From Lineus longissimus (lineage: Eukaryota; Nemertea; Pilidiophora; Heteronemertea; Lineidae), in contig NC_088312.1 of the NCBI RefSeq assembly GCF_910592395.1, positions 12,030,001-12,094,000 on the forward strand: a stretch of DNA of 64,000 nt. Reading direction: 5' to 3'. Under the pieces are notes generated by a model. It did no database searches. It worked only from the letters and a program-made list of their open reading frames with translations, and had not been told where the DNA came from. The translations under genes were made by a program, and so were the position numbers. Each line of letters starts with the position of its first letter. Positions within the stretch are counted from its first letter, which is position 1. Below, piece after piece: positions 33,983 to 45,670 of the stretch.

Positions 33983-35464
33983 GACATGGTTTAAAGCAAG
34001 AATCGAGATAAAAAATGGTGTGACAAACTGCACATTTAAGAGAGTGATCTTTATAGACACTTCATGTCCTATTAAGTTAGGCTAAATGCCAAGTTTTGAG
34101 TGTGATATCGAGTCTTAACCGAGGCGGCGAATCGCCCGAGTGCCCCGAGCTGACCTTGAAACGACCTTGAGTCGCTGTTTAGATCTTTATGAAGGATTCG
34201 CCATGATTTTGTGCATCCATCTGCACTGAAAACTGTCCAAGGTTGTGCAGTGAGACTGTTGATGGCACGTAGGCCCTAGAAGTGTGTGAATATAGTGCCA
34301 GTCCGTGGTTTGAGCAAGGTCAAGGACAATACAATGTTGTGTATTGATTAGTCGGAACTGTTGCCGATACTGACGTGCTGTTGGTGGGAGCGTTGATTGA
34401 GGGTGTCTCTGCCGTGCTGTAGCCGTCTTCACTGACACCGTTCGGCCGTTTAGAAGAGCGGAGGGTTTCCGTGAGAGGACTGCCTAGCTGCAAGATACGT
34501 CAGTTGTTTTCCCAGTGTAGTTGGAGATGAGAGGCGTTGAGATTTGACACTGATGTGATGATACGTTAGTCGTTAGTTTGTTTTCCCAGTGTAGTCGGGA
34601 ATGAGAGGCGTTGAGATCGACTAGTGCTTGAACACTGTTTTGTTAGATCGTCCCTGGAACTGTTCATATTGATAGGACTCGCGTTACGTTATGACTGTGA
34701 CCTTGTGAACATTGTACTGTCAATAATTGTATTTAATTGCTTTGTCTGTTTATACCAGATCCCTTGTGTCCGGTGTTATAATTGTATTACAAACTCGTTG
34801 TTGAAGCTTCGCGCTATATTTATGGCGCCCCCTGCCCTTATTTGGATTGAACTCGATTTGAGTTACCACTTGTGGCACCGGGATTTGTATGGATAGTCCA
34901 TGTTGTCTATTGGTTAACATGTTGTAATACGGTAGGCTTAGGTGTGTTAGGTTGACCAATGTTGGGATACTGGTAGGAGAGGTTTATGATAGTTGATCTC
35001 CTCATTTGGGAGCAGGTTTAACGGTTTCAGTAGTGGGAGACCCCACAATTTGAATCATCATTACCATATTATCTGGGCATTTGGGCGGTCTAGATGAATC
35101 GATGGTGGCTATCTAAAGTTAGTTTGTCGTGTTAACCCAGGTTATTGTGACCTTTTGGTTAACCCCATCATTTCCGTGTTTCTGACACCTGGCTGTTTTG
35201 TCTCACCTACGTGAGGTCTGTTTATAGTTACATGTATGTCCCATTTCCTGTTGCGACTGTGAGCATCGAGATTGGTCTAGTGCCGAGGTTTTTGTTACAA
35301 TATATGATATTTTGTTATACTAGCGTGGCAGTTGTTATTTGAATTCCCTTCAGTCCAGAAGATTAGAACCCCCCCTCCTACGGTGGAATTAGGTCAAGTG
35401 TGGGGGGGGGGTGGCAACACAAGTTTCACGGTGTTGAGAAAGGAGGTGTTACAGATACAAATGG
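33983..35464. other. gypsy 3' internal region or unrecognised insert
   Basis: No gene was recognised. GTTTTCCCAGTGTAGT, with GATGAGAGGCGTTGAGAT-like text after it, is duplicated at about 34508 and 34580. A G run lies at 35402-35411. Confidence 0.4.
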
Positions 35465-36335
35465 TTATGTATTAGTTCTGTTAGTGTGAATGATTATACT
35501 AGATTCCTTGACCTCAATAATATCAATCTTATGAGTAAAATTGTCAAGCACTCTATTTAAAAACTGCACAAAGTCATTGTACTTTGGGTTTGGTCTAGAG
35601 ATCCGACCAGACCTGGAAGTCACTACAGTCAGTCTTTTAACTGCGGTTTGAGTCATGTTATCGTTATCCTTCGATTGTTCAGCGAGTTGTTCAGGAGAGT
35701 CCTCTAGGTTGTGATTAGGCATGGTCGCCTCTCTTTCACTATCCTAAGGAACTTTCATCAGCTGCAATCGGTTCCTCCTCAATGTTGTTCCATTTGGTGT
35801 ACGAACATTGTACGAACGTGGATATTGAGTTGTGAAGACTACTTCTCCGGGTAACCAGTCCTTCCCTTGATGGTTTTGAATATGGATATAATCCCCAGGT
35901 GTTAGCGTGGTGAATTCGGATTTGTTGGTGTGCACGTCATGATCGCGTTTTGCCGTGTCCTTGCGTTCAGTGAGTTTCTTGCGAGTTTCATGAGCGTTCA
36001 GGATGTTGGGAGTTAAAGCTCCTGCAGTGATGGGCAGCTGTGTCCTGAGTTTTCTCCTGAACAGCAATTGAGCTGGTGATGCCAAACCATCACGTGGCGA
36101 GTCGCGGTATGCAAGAAGAGCCATGTAGGGGTCTTTACCGTTTGCCTTCGCTTTCTTCAGCAAGTTTTTTACTGTTTGAACAGTACGTTCGGCTAATCCG
36201 TTTGACCTTGGATACCTCGGACTGGATGTTTTGTGCGTGAAGTTCCACTTGTCAGAGAATTCTTTAAATTGTCTGTTGCTCTACTGCGGGCCATTGTCAG
36301 ATAGGAGTGTTTCTGGAATGCCATGTCTCGCAAAT
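35465..36335 (-). pseudogene. gypsy integrase, C-terminal half
   Basis: The minus-strand text near 36330 has the second catalytic Asp (HGIPETLLSDNGPQ). It continues with FKEFSDKWNFTH and, in another frame, an intact run from 36163 (PYMALLAYRDSPRDGLASP, LLFRRKLRTQLP), the usual integrase end with its G-[DS]-Y-I-H-I binding segment. A third frame (35722) gives TSRSGRISRPNPKYND, a typical gypsy pol tail. At least two frameshifts and one stop are present. Function in the living element was integration into host DNA. Confidence 0.78.
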
Positions 36336-37050
36336 ATTTTCTTGATGTGTGCTGTGGACCATGCTGTCCACATGTGAGTGAGGCCATACTTACTATCTGA
36401 AAACGAAAACTATCCGACGATAGATCAAAGAAAAACGACCACATAATATCATGCAGCTTATTAATACGCACTCCTCAAATTCTAAACGTGATGTCATACG
36501 ATACAAATGATGATGTTGAAGTGATTGTGAAACCAAGTTTCTGAGTTTGTGTATGTGATATGATGATGTGATGTGGTTCAATCTGCAATTGAAACAAAAG
36601 ATCCAAGATACATGTTATGATAATAATAATACCTAAAATTACTGAATTAATCGAAAAAACCGAGAAATGGGGAATCGTTACAGTACTTACAAAGCTGGGT
36701 TTACTACGCGAATTTAAGATAGAAAACTGGACCTTCCGTCCAGGCAAACAAAAGTCTTGCCGCTTTGATGAACCTAGCCTCACTCACTCACTGATTACTC
36801 ATTACAAATTTCTAACTAAAGTTCATAAATTTTTCTTGTTTCTAAGGAATGTTTCTTGCCGGGAGAAGCACTATCTGTCCAGCAACCTACCTAAAACCAT
36901 ATGCTAACCTTGGTGACAAGTGAACTCTTAACCTACGCAGCAACTAGGATGGCCATCGAGTCAGAATTCTAAGTAAAGGCCAAAAGGTTAAACAGAAATG
37001 CAATAAAATATATGTAGCTTCCGACAGATAGAAAGTCTAGTTATTAACAA
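36336..37050. mobile_element. insertion splitting the gypsy integrase core
   Basis: The first catalytic Asp region ends at about 37050 (VIAHVTDQFKS) and the second Asp region starts at about 36335. In the family these are adjacent, so ~700 bp of unrelated DNA has entered. It carries no recognisable protein. Ends and target duplication were not resolved. Confidence 0.5.
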
Positions 37051-37529
37051 GGATACGATTTGAATTGGTCTGTAACATGTGCGATTACTGTGTTTTCAGA
37101 AGTGTTTTCAAGCATTTCCACCTCAAAATATCCTGAGAATGCATCAGCGACAAGCAAGTAATCTTTGCAATGAAAGAAGAATAGATCAGATGAAACATTT
37201 TGCCATGGACGTGTTGGCGTTTCATGTGGCATCAGCGGCTCCTTGCGGTTTTTTTTTCGCGTATTGCTGACATACAGCACATTTTGCTACTTTGTCCTCG
37301 ATTTGTGCGATCATTCCAGGCCAGAAGAGAACTTCTTTAGCCCTGCGGCTACATAGTTCACGCCCTAGATGGCTGTCATGGACCAGTTCAGTCATTTCAC
37401 TTTGCATAGATTTAGGCACTGTTATACGCGAACCTTTCAGTACAATGTCATCTAGAATGTGAAATTCCTCTCTGTCATACCAATACAGACGTAGATTGGG
37501 ATCCAGATCACGACGATACTTGGGCCAGC
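37051..37529 (-). pseudogene. gypsy integrase, N-terminal half
   Basis: Reading from about 37530 on the minus strand, GWPKYRRDLDPNLRLYW and ILDDIVLKGSR lead into the HHCC zinc domain (LVHDSHLGRELCSRRAKEVL, then CAVCQQYAK) and the first catalytic Asp (VSSDLFFFHCKDYLLVADAF). Frames change near 37230 and 37420. The N-terminal edge touches the 8.1 kb insert; its natural upstream neighbour is the RNase H end at 45675. Confidence 0.8.
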
Positions 37530-37607
37530 CATTTTTGGCTCACCGTATGGGAGTCTATACAACATCGCAGTGGCCGTCGTCCGTCGTCGTATCCTATTTC
37601 TATAAAA

Positions 37608-38658
37608 CAGTGGCACGTTTCTTAACTGCTAGGGCTATGGACTCAAAACTTTGTATGCATGACCCCCAGGTCAGATGACCTTTGACACTGAATTCCGGTC
37701 CGGTCTGATTCTTGACTTGGCCACTAGGGGGCCAAAACTGAAAATATAAATAGTGTGATATCTCACTTATTAGTGATTTGTCTTTGATGAAATTTCTATG
37801 GTAGGTTCTCCTAGCAAGGATATATCACATATACGTGTTTTTGATTTGACGTACTTTTCAAGGTCACAGAGGTCAAAATGGTGTAAATTTGCCGTTTGAG
37901 TGAAACTGTGGCACGTTTCTTAACCAAAAAAACTATGAACTTGAAATTTGGTACACATGACTCCCTTCATCATTTAACCTCTGACAACGAATTTCGGTCT
38001 GATCTAATTCTCGACTTGGCCACCAGGGGGCCAAAACTAAAAAAGGTAAAAAGTGCAATATCTCGCTTAATAGTGACTTGTTTTCAATTTTATTTCTATG
38101 GTAGGTACTCAGAGCAAGGATACATCACATATCGTACGGGTTTTTGATTTGACCTTATTTTCAAGGTCACAGAGGTCAAATGGTGTGAATTGGCCGTTTG
38201 TGTGTAACTAGGGCACGTTTCTTAACCACTAAAGCTATGAACTTTTAACTTGGTACACATTACTCCTAGGTCAGATGACCTGTGACACTGACTTTCGGTC
38301 CGGTCTGATTCTTAACTTGGCCACCAGGGGGCCAAAACCAAAAATTTGAATAGTGCCATATCTCGCTTATTACCGATTAGTTTTTGGTAAAAGTTTTATG
38401 GTAGATACTCTTAGCAAAGATACATCACATATGATAAGGGTTTTTGATTTGACGTACTTGTCAAGGTCACAGAGGTCAAATGGCATAAATTGGACATTTG
38501 AGCGTAACTGTGGCACGTTTGTTTACCCCTAAGGCTATGAACTGGAGACTTTGTACAAAGGACTCCCTAGGTCAGCTGACCACTGACCCTGATATTCAGT
38601 CCGGTCTGATTCTCGACTTGGCCACTAGTGGGTCAAAGGTGAAAACCTAGAAAGTGTG
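37608..38658 (+). repeat. ~300 bp tandem repeat of the composite insert, left part
   Basis: GGCACGTTTCTTAAC starts units at about 37611, 37913 and 38213, with a diverged start at about 38514. Each unit continues with GGTCTGATTCTTGACTTGGC, CCACTAGGGGGCCAAAACT and CAAGGTCACAGAGGTCAAA. The period is ~301 bases. The repeats are non-coding. Confidence 0.9.
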
Positions 38659-38689
38659 ATATTGGGTCGTCACTAACGCAGTGCAGACC

Positions 38690-40966
38690 TTATTGTCAGT
38701 TTTTCCGTGGATATGTCTGTGGCAGCATATGCCTAGCAACCATGCTTAGCAACGGCCATTTTTACTTAGAAAAAACATTTTTAATCATTTTTTTGAAATT
38801 CGCTTCCTACGAATTGTCCGGAATACATCAAGCCTCTTTGTCCCCAATTTTCAGCAAAATTGGAGTAAAAGTGTAGGCGGTGAATCGATTTGTTTCAGCT
38901 CAACGGCTTCGGCCGATCGGGAATGCTATGCAAAACACCATTCCGTATACATGCCCCAATAAAATCGCTTATTGCACCCAACAAAACCACAGACAATCAA
39001 ATATCTCACGCGTATCACGTAACTAAGACTCTTATTAGATACATACTTCTGTATCTCTCCGTGTCGTTGTGTTATTATTTCATAATCACCGATGGAAGTT
39101 GGGAATTTTCGCTAAATGTCAGCATGCGATCGCCATTTCCTGACGTGTTTACAACTCGTCAGAGGCGGAGCGTAACTCAAAAATGAGCATCCGGAGTATG
39201 TATATTCAAGCTGATGGCGCCGCCTTATTCTTTCTACAATTGATGTTAATGATTGTAAATCAGCAGGTGTGACCTATACATGTTCCAGACTCCATGTCAC
39301 GTGGTTAGCCCGTCTGCTGTGTCCAATTTGCACGCCAAAGAAATCACAACAAATTCAAATCTCAGGCTGCTTGTTGATTGGCTGCAGACTGAGTGAACAG
39401 GCAATATTTAAATCGCCTCCCGCGAAGTGTGTAGCCCTCCGTAAAATAGTGCAGACAAACATTATCAAAAAAGGGTATTAATTGACCGAATATGACGGAT
39501 CTTTTTAATGGAATCTCAATTTCTAAACATTTTGAAACTTTCTATCGAGAGAAAATGCGATATTTTTGCTGGATAAAGTATTACAATTTTCTTGTTATAG
39601 TGATTAAACATTTGGGCAGACTCTGTCTTTAAAAAATCCCAGGTGTGCTGGTAAAAGCTCACCTTGAGAATCCTAGGCGTGCTTTTTTTCACCAGGTTTT
39701 CTGAGATGATTCTCTCAGGTGTCACGTCCGCTACGTCTGAACTACTTCCAGTTGAGTTGCATTAGTCTATCATTCAAAATGCATGATGTATTGCTAATCC
39801 AGTCCTGTCTTAGCTTACATTGTACATGTTGTAGATGTAACCCACCATTCCTTTCTTTTAGCATGCACTTTGTAGATACACCTTCACTCCTTTCCTATCT
39901 TAACCATCTCAACATTTGATTTTTTTCATCAACTAAACATTTGATGTTGTCCATTTTATTTTATTTAGCTTGGTGTTGGTGTTCTGTTCTGTACATGCTT
40001 TAGATAGGAATGCCAGTCCCAAGTCTGGAACAGCATTCTCCAACTTCACCACAATACTTGTCTGTTTAATGATCAATGATGATAAATCACTGGAGAATCC
40101 TGGAAGAGGGAGGGCATCTAGAATAAATTAATCACAAATTTTGAAACCTAACTGAAAAATAATTCTAAAGTTGGGATGCAAGATGTTTGTGATTAATTAA
40201 TTCTTATTCAGAACATCAATGGAAGTCCGTCTTCCATTGATGTTCCATTGATGTTGGTGGTCCCAGGGACCAGACCACCATCTTGACCATCCATTCCAAC
40301 AATGAATCCATCATGTTATTGTTTCAGGACAGGAGACATTTTGACACCTGCTCCTGATCCTCTTGGTAAAGCAGAATGAAGGAAAGATTAAGATTTGTAT
40401 ACTTGAAATCATTTATTGAAGACAACATCACAATCATGAAATTGTATTGTATTTGTAATCATCACAATAAAATGACTGTTACATTTGAATTAAATGATTG
40501 ACATGAATGTATGTATGACTTCACTTGTCAATTTGTTCATGAACTGTGTGTGGACTGGAACCCCAAGACAATGAGATCAAGATTAAATTGAACAGGAACC
40601 GGAACTAATAACAGTAAACAACACAACTGAAATTGCACTTAAGTTTTGTCTAATTCACCTCTTTGTTGTGAAAATCAAATAACTAGATACAATCATGAGA
40701 CTCTCTCTCTCCATCATCCATCTCAACAGAACCAGCATTAAATGCTATTTGCTTACCCTACTTGAACAGCTGATTTAGACTTACATGTATACAAAAGTCA
40801 ATGGATGAATAATTGCACTGATTGTGTATGACTATTGATTTGCTAAATGAAATACTCCTAATAGAAACATTTGTACATACATGTACATGTAGACAGTCTC
40901 TGGTTGGTAGCTCAAGCAGATTTAATAAGGGATGAGTTGGTTGGAATGGACTAGTCTAATGGACCA
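38690..40966. other. unassigned DNA inside the 6.5 kb insert
   Basis: No gene was recognised. ATTGATGTTCCATTGATGTT with the inverted ACATCAATGGAAG lies near 40215-40255. ACATGTACATGT-type short repeats occur near 40870-40890. Confidence 0.4.
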
Positions 40967-43933
40967 TTAGTCCAGCTGATCCATGGCCATGGCACCTTGG
41001 TCAATAATGCCATGATCATGATCTGCAGCATCCAGTAGAACTGGCTCCTCTCCATCCAACTCGTAATTATCAAGGATAAGTTCAGCTTCTTCCTCATCAA
41101 ACTCAGGATCCTCATCGACATCATCTTCTTCTATTTCACTATTCTCATCCTCATCATCAGACTGATCATCACTCATATTATCACTCTGATAATCAACCTC
41201 ATCATCAGAGTCGTCTGGCGCATGTGCCCGTTTGCGCCTTTGCCTATCAATCACACCAATCATATTGAATGGGGTTGAGTCCATTTGAAGCTTTCGTCTT
41301 TTAGCCATGTGTTTCTCAAGGGCAGACTCTATTATCTCGTCCCTCTCAGTGGCATTCCAAGATATATGATTTGTCTGAATCATTAGCAAATCTTCCATTG
41401 TACCTGCACCTAAATTCGTTCTTCGATCAGACAACATAGCTGTGAGAAACATTTCTCCACAATGCTGTTGCTTGGTCCGATTGCATAAACAATCTCGACC
41501 AAGAGACAGATATTTCTGAAGTCCTTTTTAGCTCACCTCTTAGCAGAGGTGAGCTTATCCCATACCGTGTCGTCCGTCGTCGTCGTCGTCGTCGTCGTCG
41601 TCCGTCGTCCGTTAGTAGGGCACGTTTCGTAACTGTTAGAGCTATTGAGTTGAAACTTGGTACACATGTACCCTTATGTAATGACACCTTGGAGACCAAG
41701 TTTCAGTCTGATTCGTTTCATGGTTTGGCCACCAGGGGGCCAAACGTTAAAAGTGAAAATATGCAATATCTCCCTTAATAGTAGTCGGGAAATTTTGAAA
41801 AAAATATGGTAGGTACTTCTAGCTAAGGTGCATCATATATCCTCCGGGTTTTTGATTTGACCTCCTTTTCAAGGTCACAGAGGTCAAATGGTGTAAATTG
41901 GCCGTTAGGATGTAACGATGGCACGTTTCTAAACTGCAATGACTATTGATACCAAATTTGGTACAAATTTACCCCTTAGTCAGGTGATCTCAGGGACCGA
42001 AGTTTGGTCCAATATGATTCACCACTTGACCACCAGGGGGCAAAATCCAAAAACCTTAAAAATGTGATTATTCCTTAACTTCTTGCCCGATTGCCACCAA
42101 TTTGATCATGGGTACATCTAACCACCATACAGTATATGTCACACAGGTTTTTAATTTGACCTTCTTGTCAAGGTCACAAAGGTCAAATGGCGTAAATTCG
42201 CCGTCAGGCCGTAACTATGGCACGTTTCTTAACTGCAATGACTATTGATCACAAATTAAGTACACATGTACCCCTTGGTCAGGTGATCTCAGGTACCGAA
42301 GTTTGGTGCAATCTGATCCTCAATAGTGCCCCAGTAGGCAGGATCTATAAATCTCATGCTCATGTACAGTACATTGTCTGATACATCTAATCTTTGTTCA
42401 AGACATTGGTGAACAGTCCCTAGGACCCTCTTCAAAATGCCAAGGTGATGTTCTCCTTCATTTACATTTGTCATGTTATCTAGAGACACAACAACAAATT
42501 CCCTGTTTCCAGGAAGTCGTCTCATATGTCCCGCCTTAGCCATTTTCCACTTTACCACCTTGGTGCCATTCTCATCCGAGACCTCAACTGAACTAGCTTT
42601 CAGGAAACTGTCAAGAGTTTCCTCACCTAACTCATCATTTGATTCTAAGGTACCTTGTAAAAGCTGGGGTAACTCAAACATGAAGAGGACTTGTCTCTCA
42701 AGACAGAGTGAAAGCTTGGTAATGTTGCTTAGAACCTGTTTAAAGAAGAGGCAGTTCAAGAGGAAGTGAAAGCTCTTCAACTTCTTTAGTATTCCCCGAA
42801 GTTTAGCTTTCATTGCTGTTGTGTACTTCGGGTCTGCTACACAGTGCTCAAAGCATTGCACAAGTACTCCCCAGTTGTGCACCAAATGTTCAATGCCCTT
42901 TAACTGGTGAGACACAAACCTAGTACCGTGAACTTTGGGGGTTACTAAAACATCTACCCCCAGTACACCACCCATGGAAGTCAACTTCCTCTTCAACTTT
43001 CCACTTCTCTTAAATAGGTAATACAAACCAATCAAAAGATCGTTTACCTCCTTATATTCTTTGGTTTTTAGCAATGAATCTTTCATAGAAAGCTCCAACT
43101 TTAACAAGCCATGCCCTACCATCATTCTGTAGCCTAACCATGAGGCCATTGTATGCCCCTGTGTTCACACTTGCGCCATCTGATGTGGCAGACACAAAAC
43201 ATTTCTGGTATTTCTCCTCAGAGAGGTTCAATTTCAACTTGAAAGTGTCGTCTATAGCAGTTTTGATATTTTCTGTGGTAGCATCACCATATTCATCTAT
43301 GTTTGCCAGTGCTACACAATAGTGAAGTGGAATGCCCCCCCTTACAATTCTTATTAACACTAACTCCTTTTCTGCATTGGTTTTTTTGGCCTGACTACCA
43401 TCTGAGAGCACACTGAAGGCATTACAAGATGCGATGATAAGGGCAAGTTTTTCACTGATTGACTCAGCAATCTCATCGATGATTTCCTTTGTCACCTTGC
43501 TAGAATCACATCCAGAAATCAACCTTACCCCATTTGCTTTCTGTACCTTAACAAGTGTCTTAAACTTAGATAAGGGTAAACCGTCTGTTGCAGTTATATA
43601 AGCAGTTCTTAGTAACTTCTTATATGCCTCTCGTGCATTGTCATGCAATGTATCATCGATCCTGGGTTGTTTACTCTGGGATGCAGTAGGTGGGGGTCCA
43701 GTCCCTGCTGTTGAGGAAGTATTATCCTGAGGCAAGTCAGGAGTCAAGTTCAACGCTTGCAATTCGCATCCAATCTTGTGCGCAAGGCCATTCAGGTGAC
43801 GTTTCACAGTCCAACTGCTAACAGTTTTGGAACCAGTAACATACTTTTCAACTTCATTGGCTGCTTGGCCCTTTATGCGGTAGTCAGCAATGATGCCCCT
43901 GTGGTGTCTGGCGCATATGGAGCAGTACACCTG
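40967..43933 (-). pseudogene. hAT-type transposase (ZNF862-like), broken and interrupted
   Basis: The gene opens after a TTTATTTCAG splice acceptor near 43934 with a zinc finger (YCSICARHHRG, then VKRHLNGLAHKIG). The transposase core follows: LIIASCNAFSVLSDGSQAKK and VSATSDGASVNTGAYNGLM. At ~43095 the frame shifts and the HCxxH segment expected after WLVKV is missing; LELSMKDSLLKTKEYKE continues in the new frame to ~42321. A repeat (41526-42316) sits between this and the C-terminal dimerisation block (ICLLVEIVYAIGPSNS, VEKCFSQL). After another frameshift come SDRRTNLGAGTMEDLLMIQ and a long acidic tail (SDDEVDYQSDN and on) ending at 40967. Animal ZNF862/KIAA-type genes derive from this family; this copy is dead. 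Confidence 0.75.
41526..42316 (+). mobile_element. AGCTCACC-family repeat inserted in the hAT gene
   Basis: It starts TTTTAGCTCACCTCTTAGCA with an inverted AGCAGAGGTGAGCT, then CGTCGTCGTC repeats, then 300 bp tandem units starting GGCACGTTTC at about 41620, 41919 and 42219. TCCT flanks both sides (41522-41525, 42317-42320), a 4 bp duplication. Together with 37534 it shows that the family inserts precisely. Confidence 0.8.
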
Positions 43934-43959
43934 AAATAAAATGACATTTTAAGTGGACC

Positions 43960-45160
43960 TAGCCTACTTTAAATAAATGCAAATGTTGAAAAATCTCTTT
44001 GGCAGTAACTAGCCAGAGACCCGGCGAGCCACATTCATTCCTGAGTGAAAGAAAGCTAGCTCTGATTATCAAATCAAGGCGTTGATACAGCCATATTGCA
44101 TGTATTGTCCATATATTTGCGCCACAAAATATTGTACCAGTGCACTTTCCCTTTAAATTCTCGTTCCACGTGGTTGTTATTTGCGTCGCCGTCCATGACC
44201 AAATTTGGCAAGCACTTGCTACGTCATCGCATATCAATCATTTCATGAATAATTAACGAAAATCAATTCAATCTCACCCCCATACACTCTATCAACTTCA
44301 AAATGTACATCACGGCATGCAGGAGGAAGACGCGGAAAACCCGGGAAACGAGACTAGATTTAGCGCCTGCGCACCGGGTTCGGCGAGCAGATGAGATTTC
44401 TATTCTACTACTACGCAGATCGTCTAAATTTATCATTCAGATTACGGTTTGTTATTGACCTACCTCTGCCACCATTCGTTTATTCCCTTCTACTTATATC
44501 TTGGAAACAATGACGCCTTCGGGCAGCCAATCCCAATTTAAGAACGTCTCTTCTTTGACGGATCTGCCCGGTTCCGCCATTGTTCTAAATCACGCTGCCG
44601 CAGTCAGAATGAAAAATTGTATTCCATTGGTCGTTTCCAGTGACGTGTGCACATTTGAACCAATGACAGACCAGGTACCTCAATGCATTGGGGGATGCTT
44701 ACATCTGTTTACTGTACACATATCCACGTGCGAGCGTGTGGATGACGAAATAACAAGGCGCGCTTTTTCCTTATGTATTTCTATTGGCAGGTGCGCTATT
44801 GTTTGCGCGCCTCCGATTGATTTTAGGTGCGCTATGGTGTGCGCGCGCTATAGCGCGCCTTAAAAGGCAGTGTCTGTTTGGGGCCAGGGTAATCATTGGA
44901 GCATAGTAAAATGTGGAATGATTAGCCTGGCACGGCGAGGGTGTGCTGTGTCCAGGAAATGGCGGTAAATGGTTTTGTTCTCGGGCCGGGTTTCTCTAGC
45001 GGACTGATATCCGAGTTTGTCACAATAAGCAATGATATAGGTCTGTGTGTTCGCTAGAAAAAGATGCGTGTCAAAGTGTCGAAATATGTGATGAATCGAG
45101 ATGATGATCCGACATATTCCTTCCCATGTTGTGGTATCTTAGAGTCCTAGCCAAGACGAC
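43960..45160. other. GC-rich unassigned block upstream of the hAT gene
   Basis: This may contain the first exon and promoter of the hAT gene, but none can be drawn with confidence. GCGCGCTATAGCGCGC is a perfect 16 bp palindrome at about 44846-44861. Confidence 0.35.
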
Positions 45161-45179
45161 GACCCATATTCGCCTAATG

Positions 45180-45610
45180 GCTTGTCTCGCTTATTAGTGA
45201 TTCGTTTTGAATAACATATTTATGGTAGGTTCTCCTAGCAAGGATACATCACATATATTATGAGTTTTTGATTTGACGTGCTTTTCAAGGTCACAGAGGT
45301 CAAATGGCGTAAATTGGTCGTTCAAGTGTAACTATGGCACATTTCTTAACCACTAAAGCTATGAACTTGAAATTTGGTACACATGACTTCCTACGTCATG
45401 AAACCTCTGACACTGAATTTCGACCTGATCTGGTACTCAACTTGGCCACCAGGAGGCCAAAACTAAAATAGGTAAAAAGTGCAATATCTCGTTTAATAGT
45501 GACTTGTTTTTGATGATATTCTTATGGTACTTACTCCAAGCAACGATACATCACATGTCATACCGACTTTGGTTTGACCTATATACTATACGTGTACAAT
45601 GTTTCTTAAC
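45180..45610 (+). repeat. ~300 bp tandem repeat of the composite insert, right part
   Basis: CTCGCTTATTAGTGATTCG, CAAGGTCACAGAGGTCAAAT and GGCACATTTCTTAACCACTA continue the repeat interrupted at 38658, in the same orientation. Confidence 0.85.
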
Positions 45611-45670
45611 CTGGATGAATTCCAAAGCACCAAATATCTATACGGTGAGCACAATGGACCCTGGCCGTTT

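Larger units (their letters stand above)
38664..45165. mobile_element. 6.5 kb nested insert carrying a dead hAT-type transposase
   Basis: The 300 bp repeat breaks after ATATT (38659-38663) and resumes after ATATT (45166-45170). The bounds read GGGTCGTCACT on the left and GACGACGACCC on the right, an 8 bp inverted end. That gives a 5 bp duplication, shorter than the usual 8 bp of hAT elements, so the hAT gene inside may be a passenger or the ends may have decayed. Contents: unassigned DNA (38.7-40.9 kb), the transposase (40.97-43.93 kb) and a GC-rich block near 44.7-44.87 kb with GCGCGCTATAGCGCGC. Confidence 0.55.
37534..45670 (+). mobile_element. 8.1 kb composite insert of the AGCTCACC repeat family in gypsy pol
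   Basis: It starts TTTGGCTCACCGTATGGG directly after CATT (37530-37533) and ends ...CCTGGCCGTTT before CATT (45671-45674), a 4 bp duplication. GCTCACCGTAT near the left end reappears inverted (ATACGGTGAGC) near the right end at about 45640. Left and right flanks (37550-38658 and 45180-45610) hold the same 300 bp tandem repeat in the same orientation; the centre is a second insertion (38664-45165). Without the centre the repeat element is about 1.6 kb. Confidence 0.7.

Noticed and set aside
34187-34438. 83-codon minus-strand frame rich in Thr/Gln
   Set aside because: No family pattern, no splice context, and it lies in unassigned gypsy 3' DNA.
44501-44863. 120-codon frame on the plus strand
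   Set aside because: No protein signature; it overlaps GC-rich, palindromic DNA at the head of the hAT-bearing insert.
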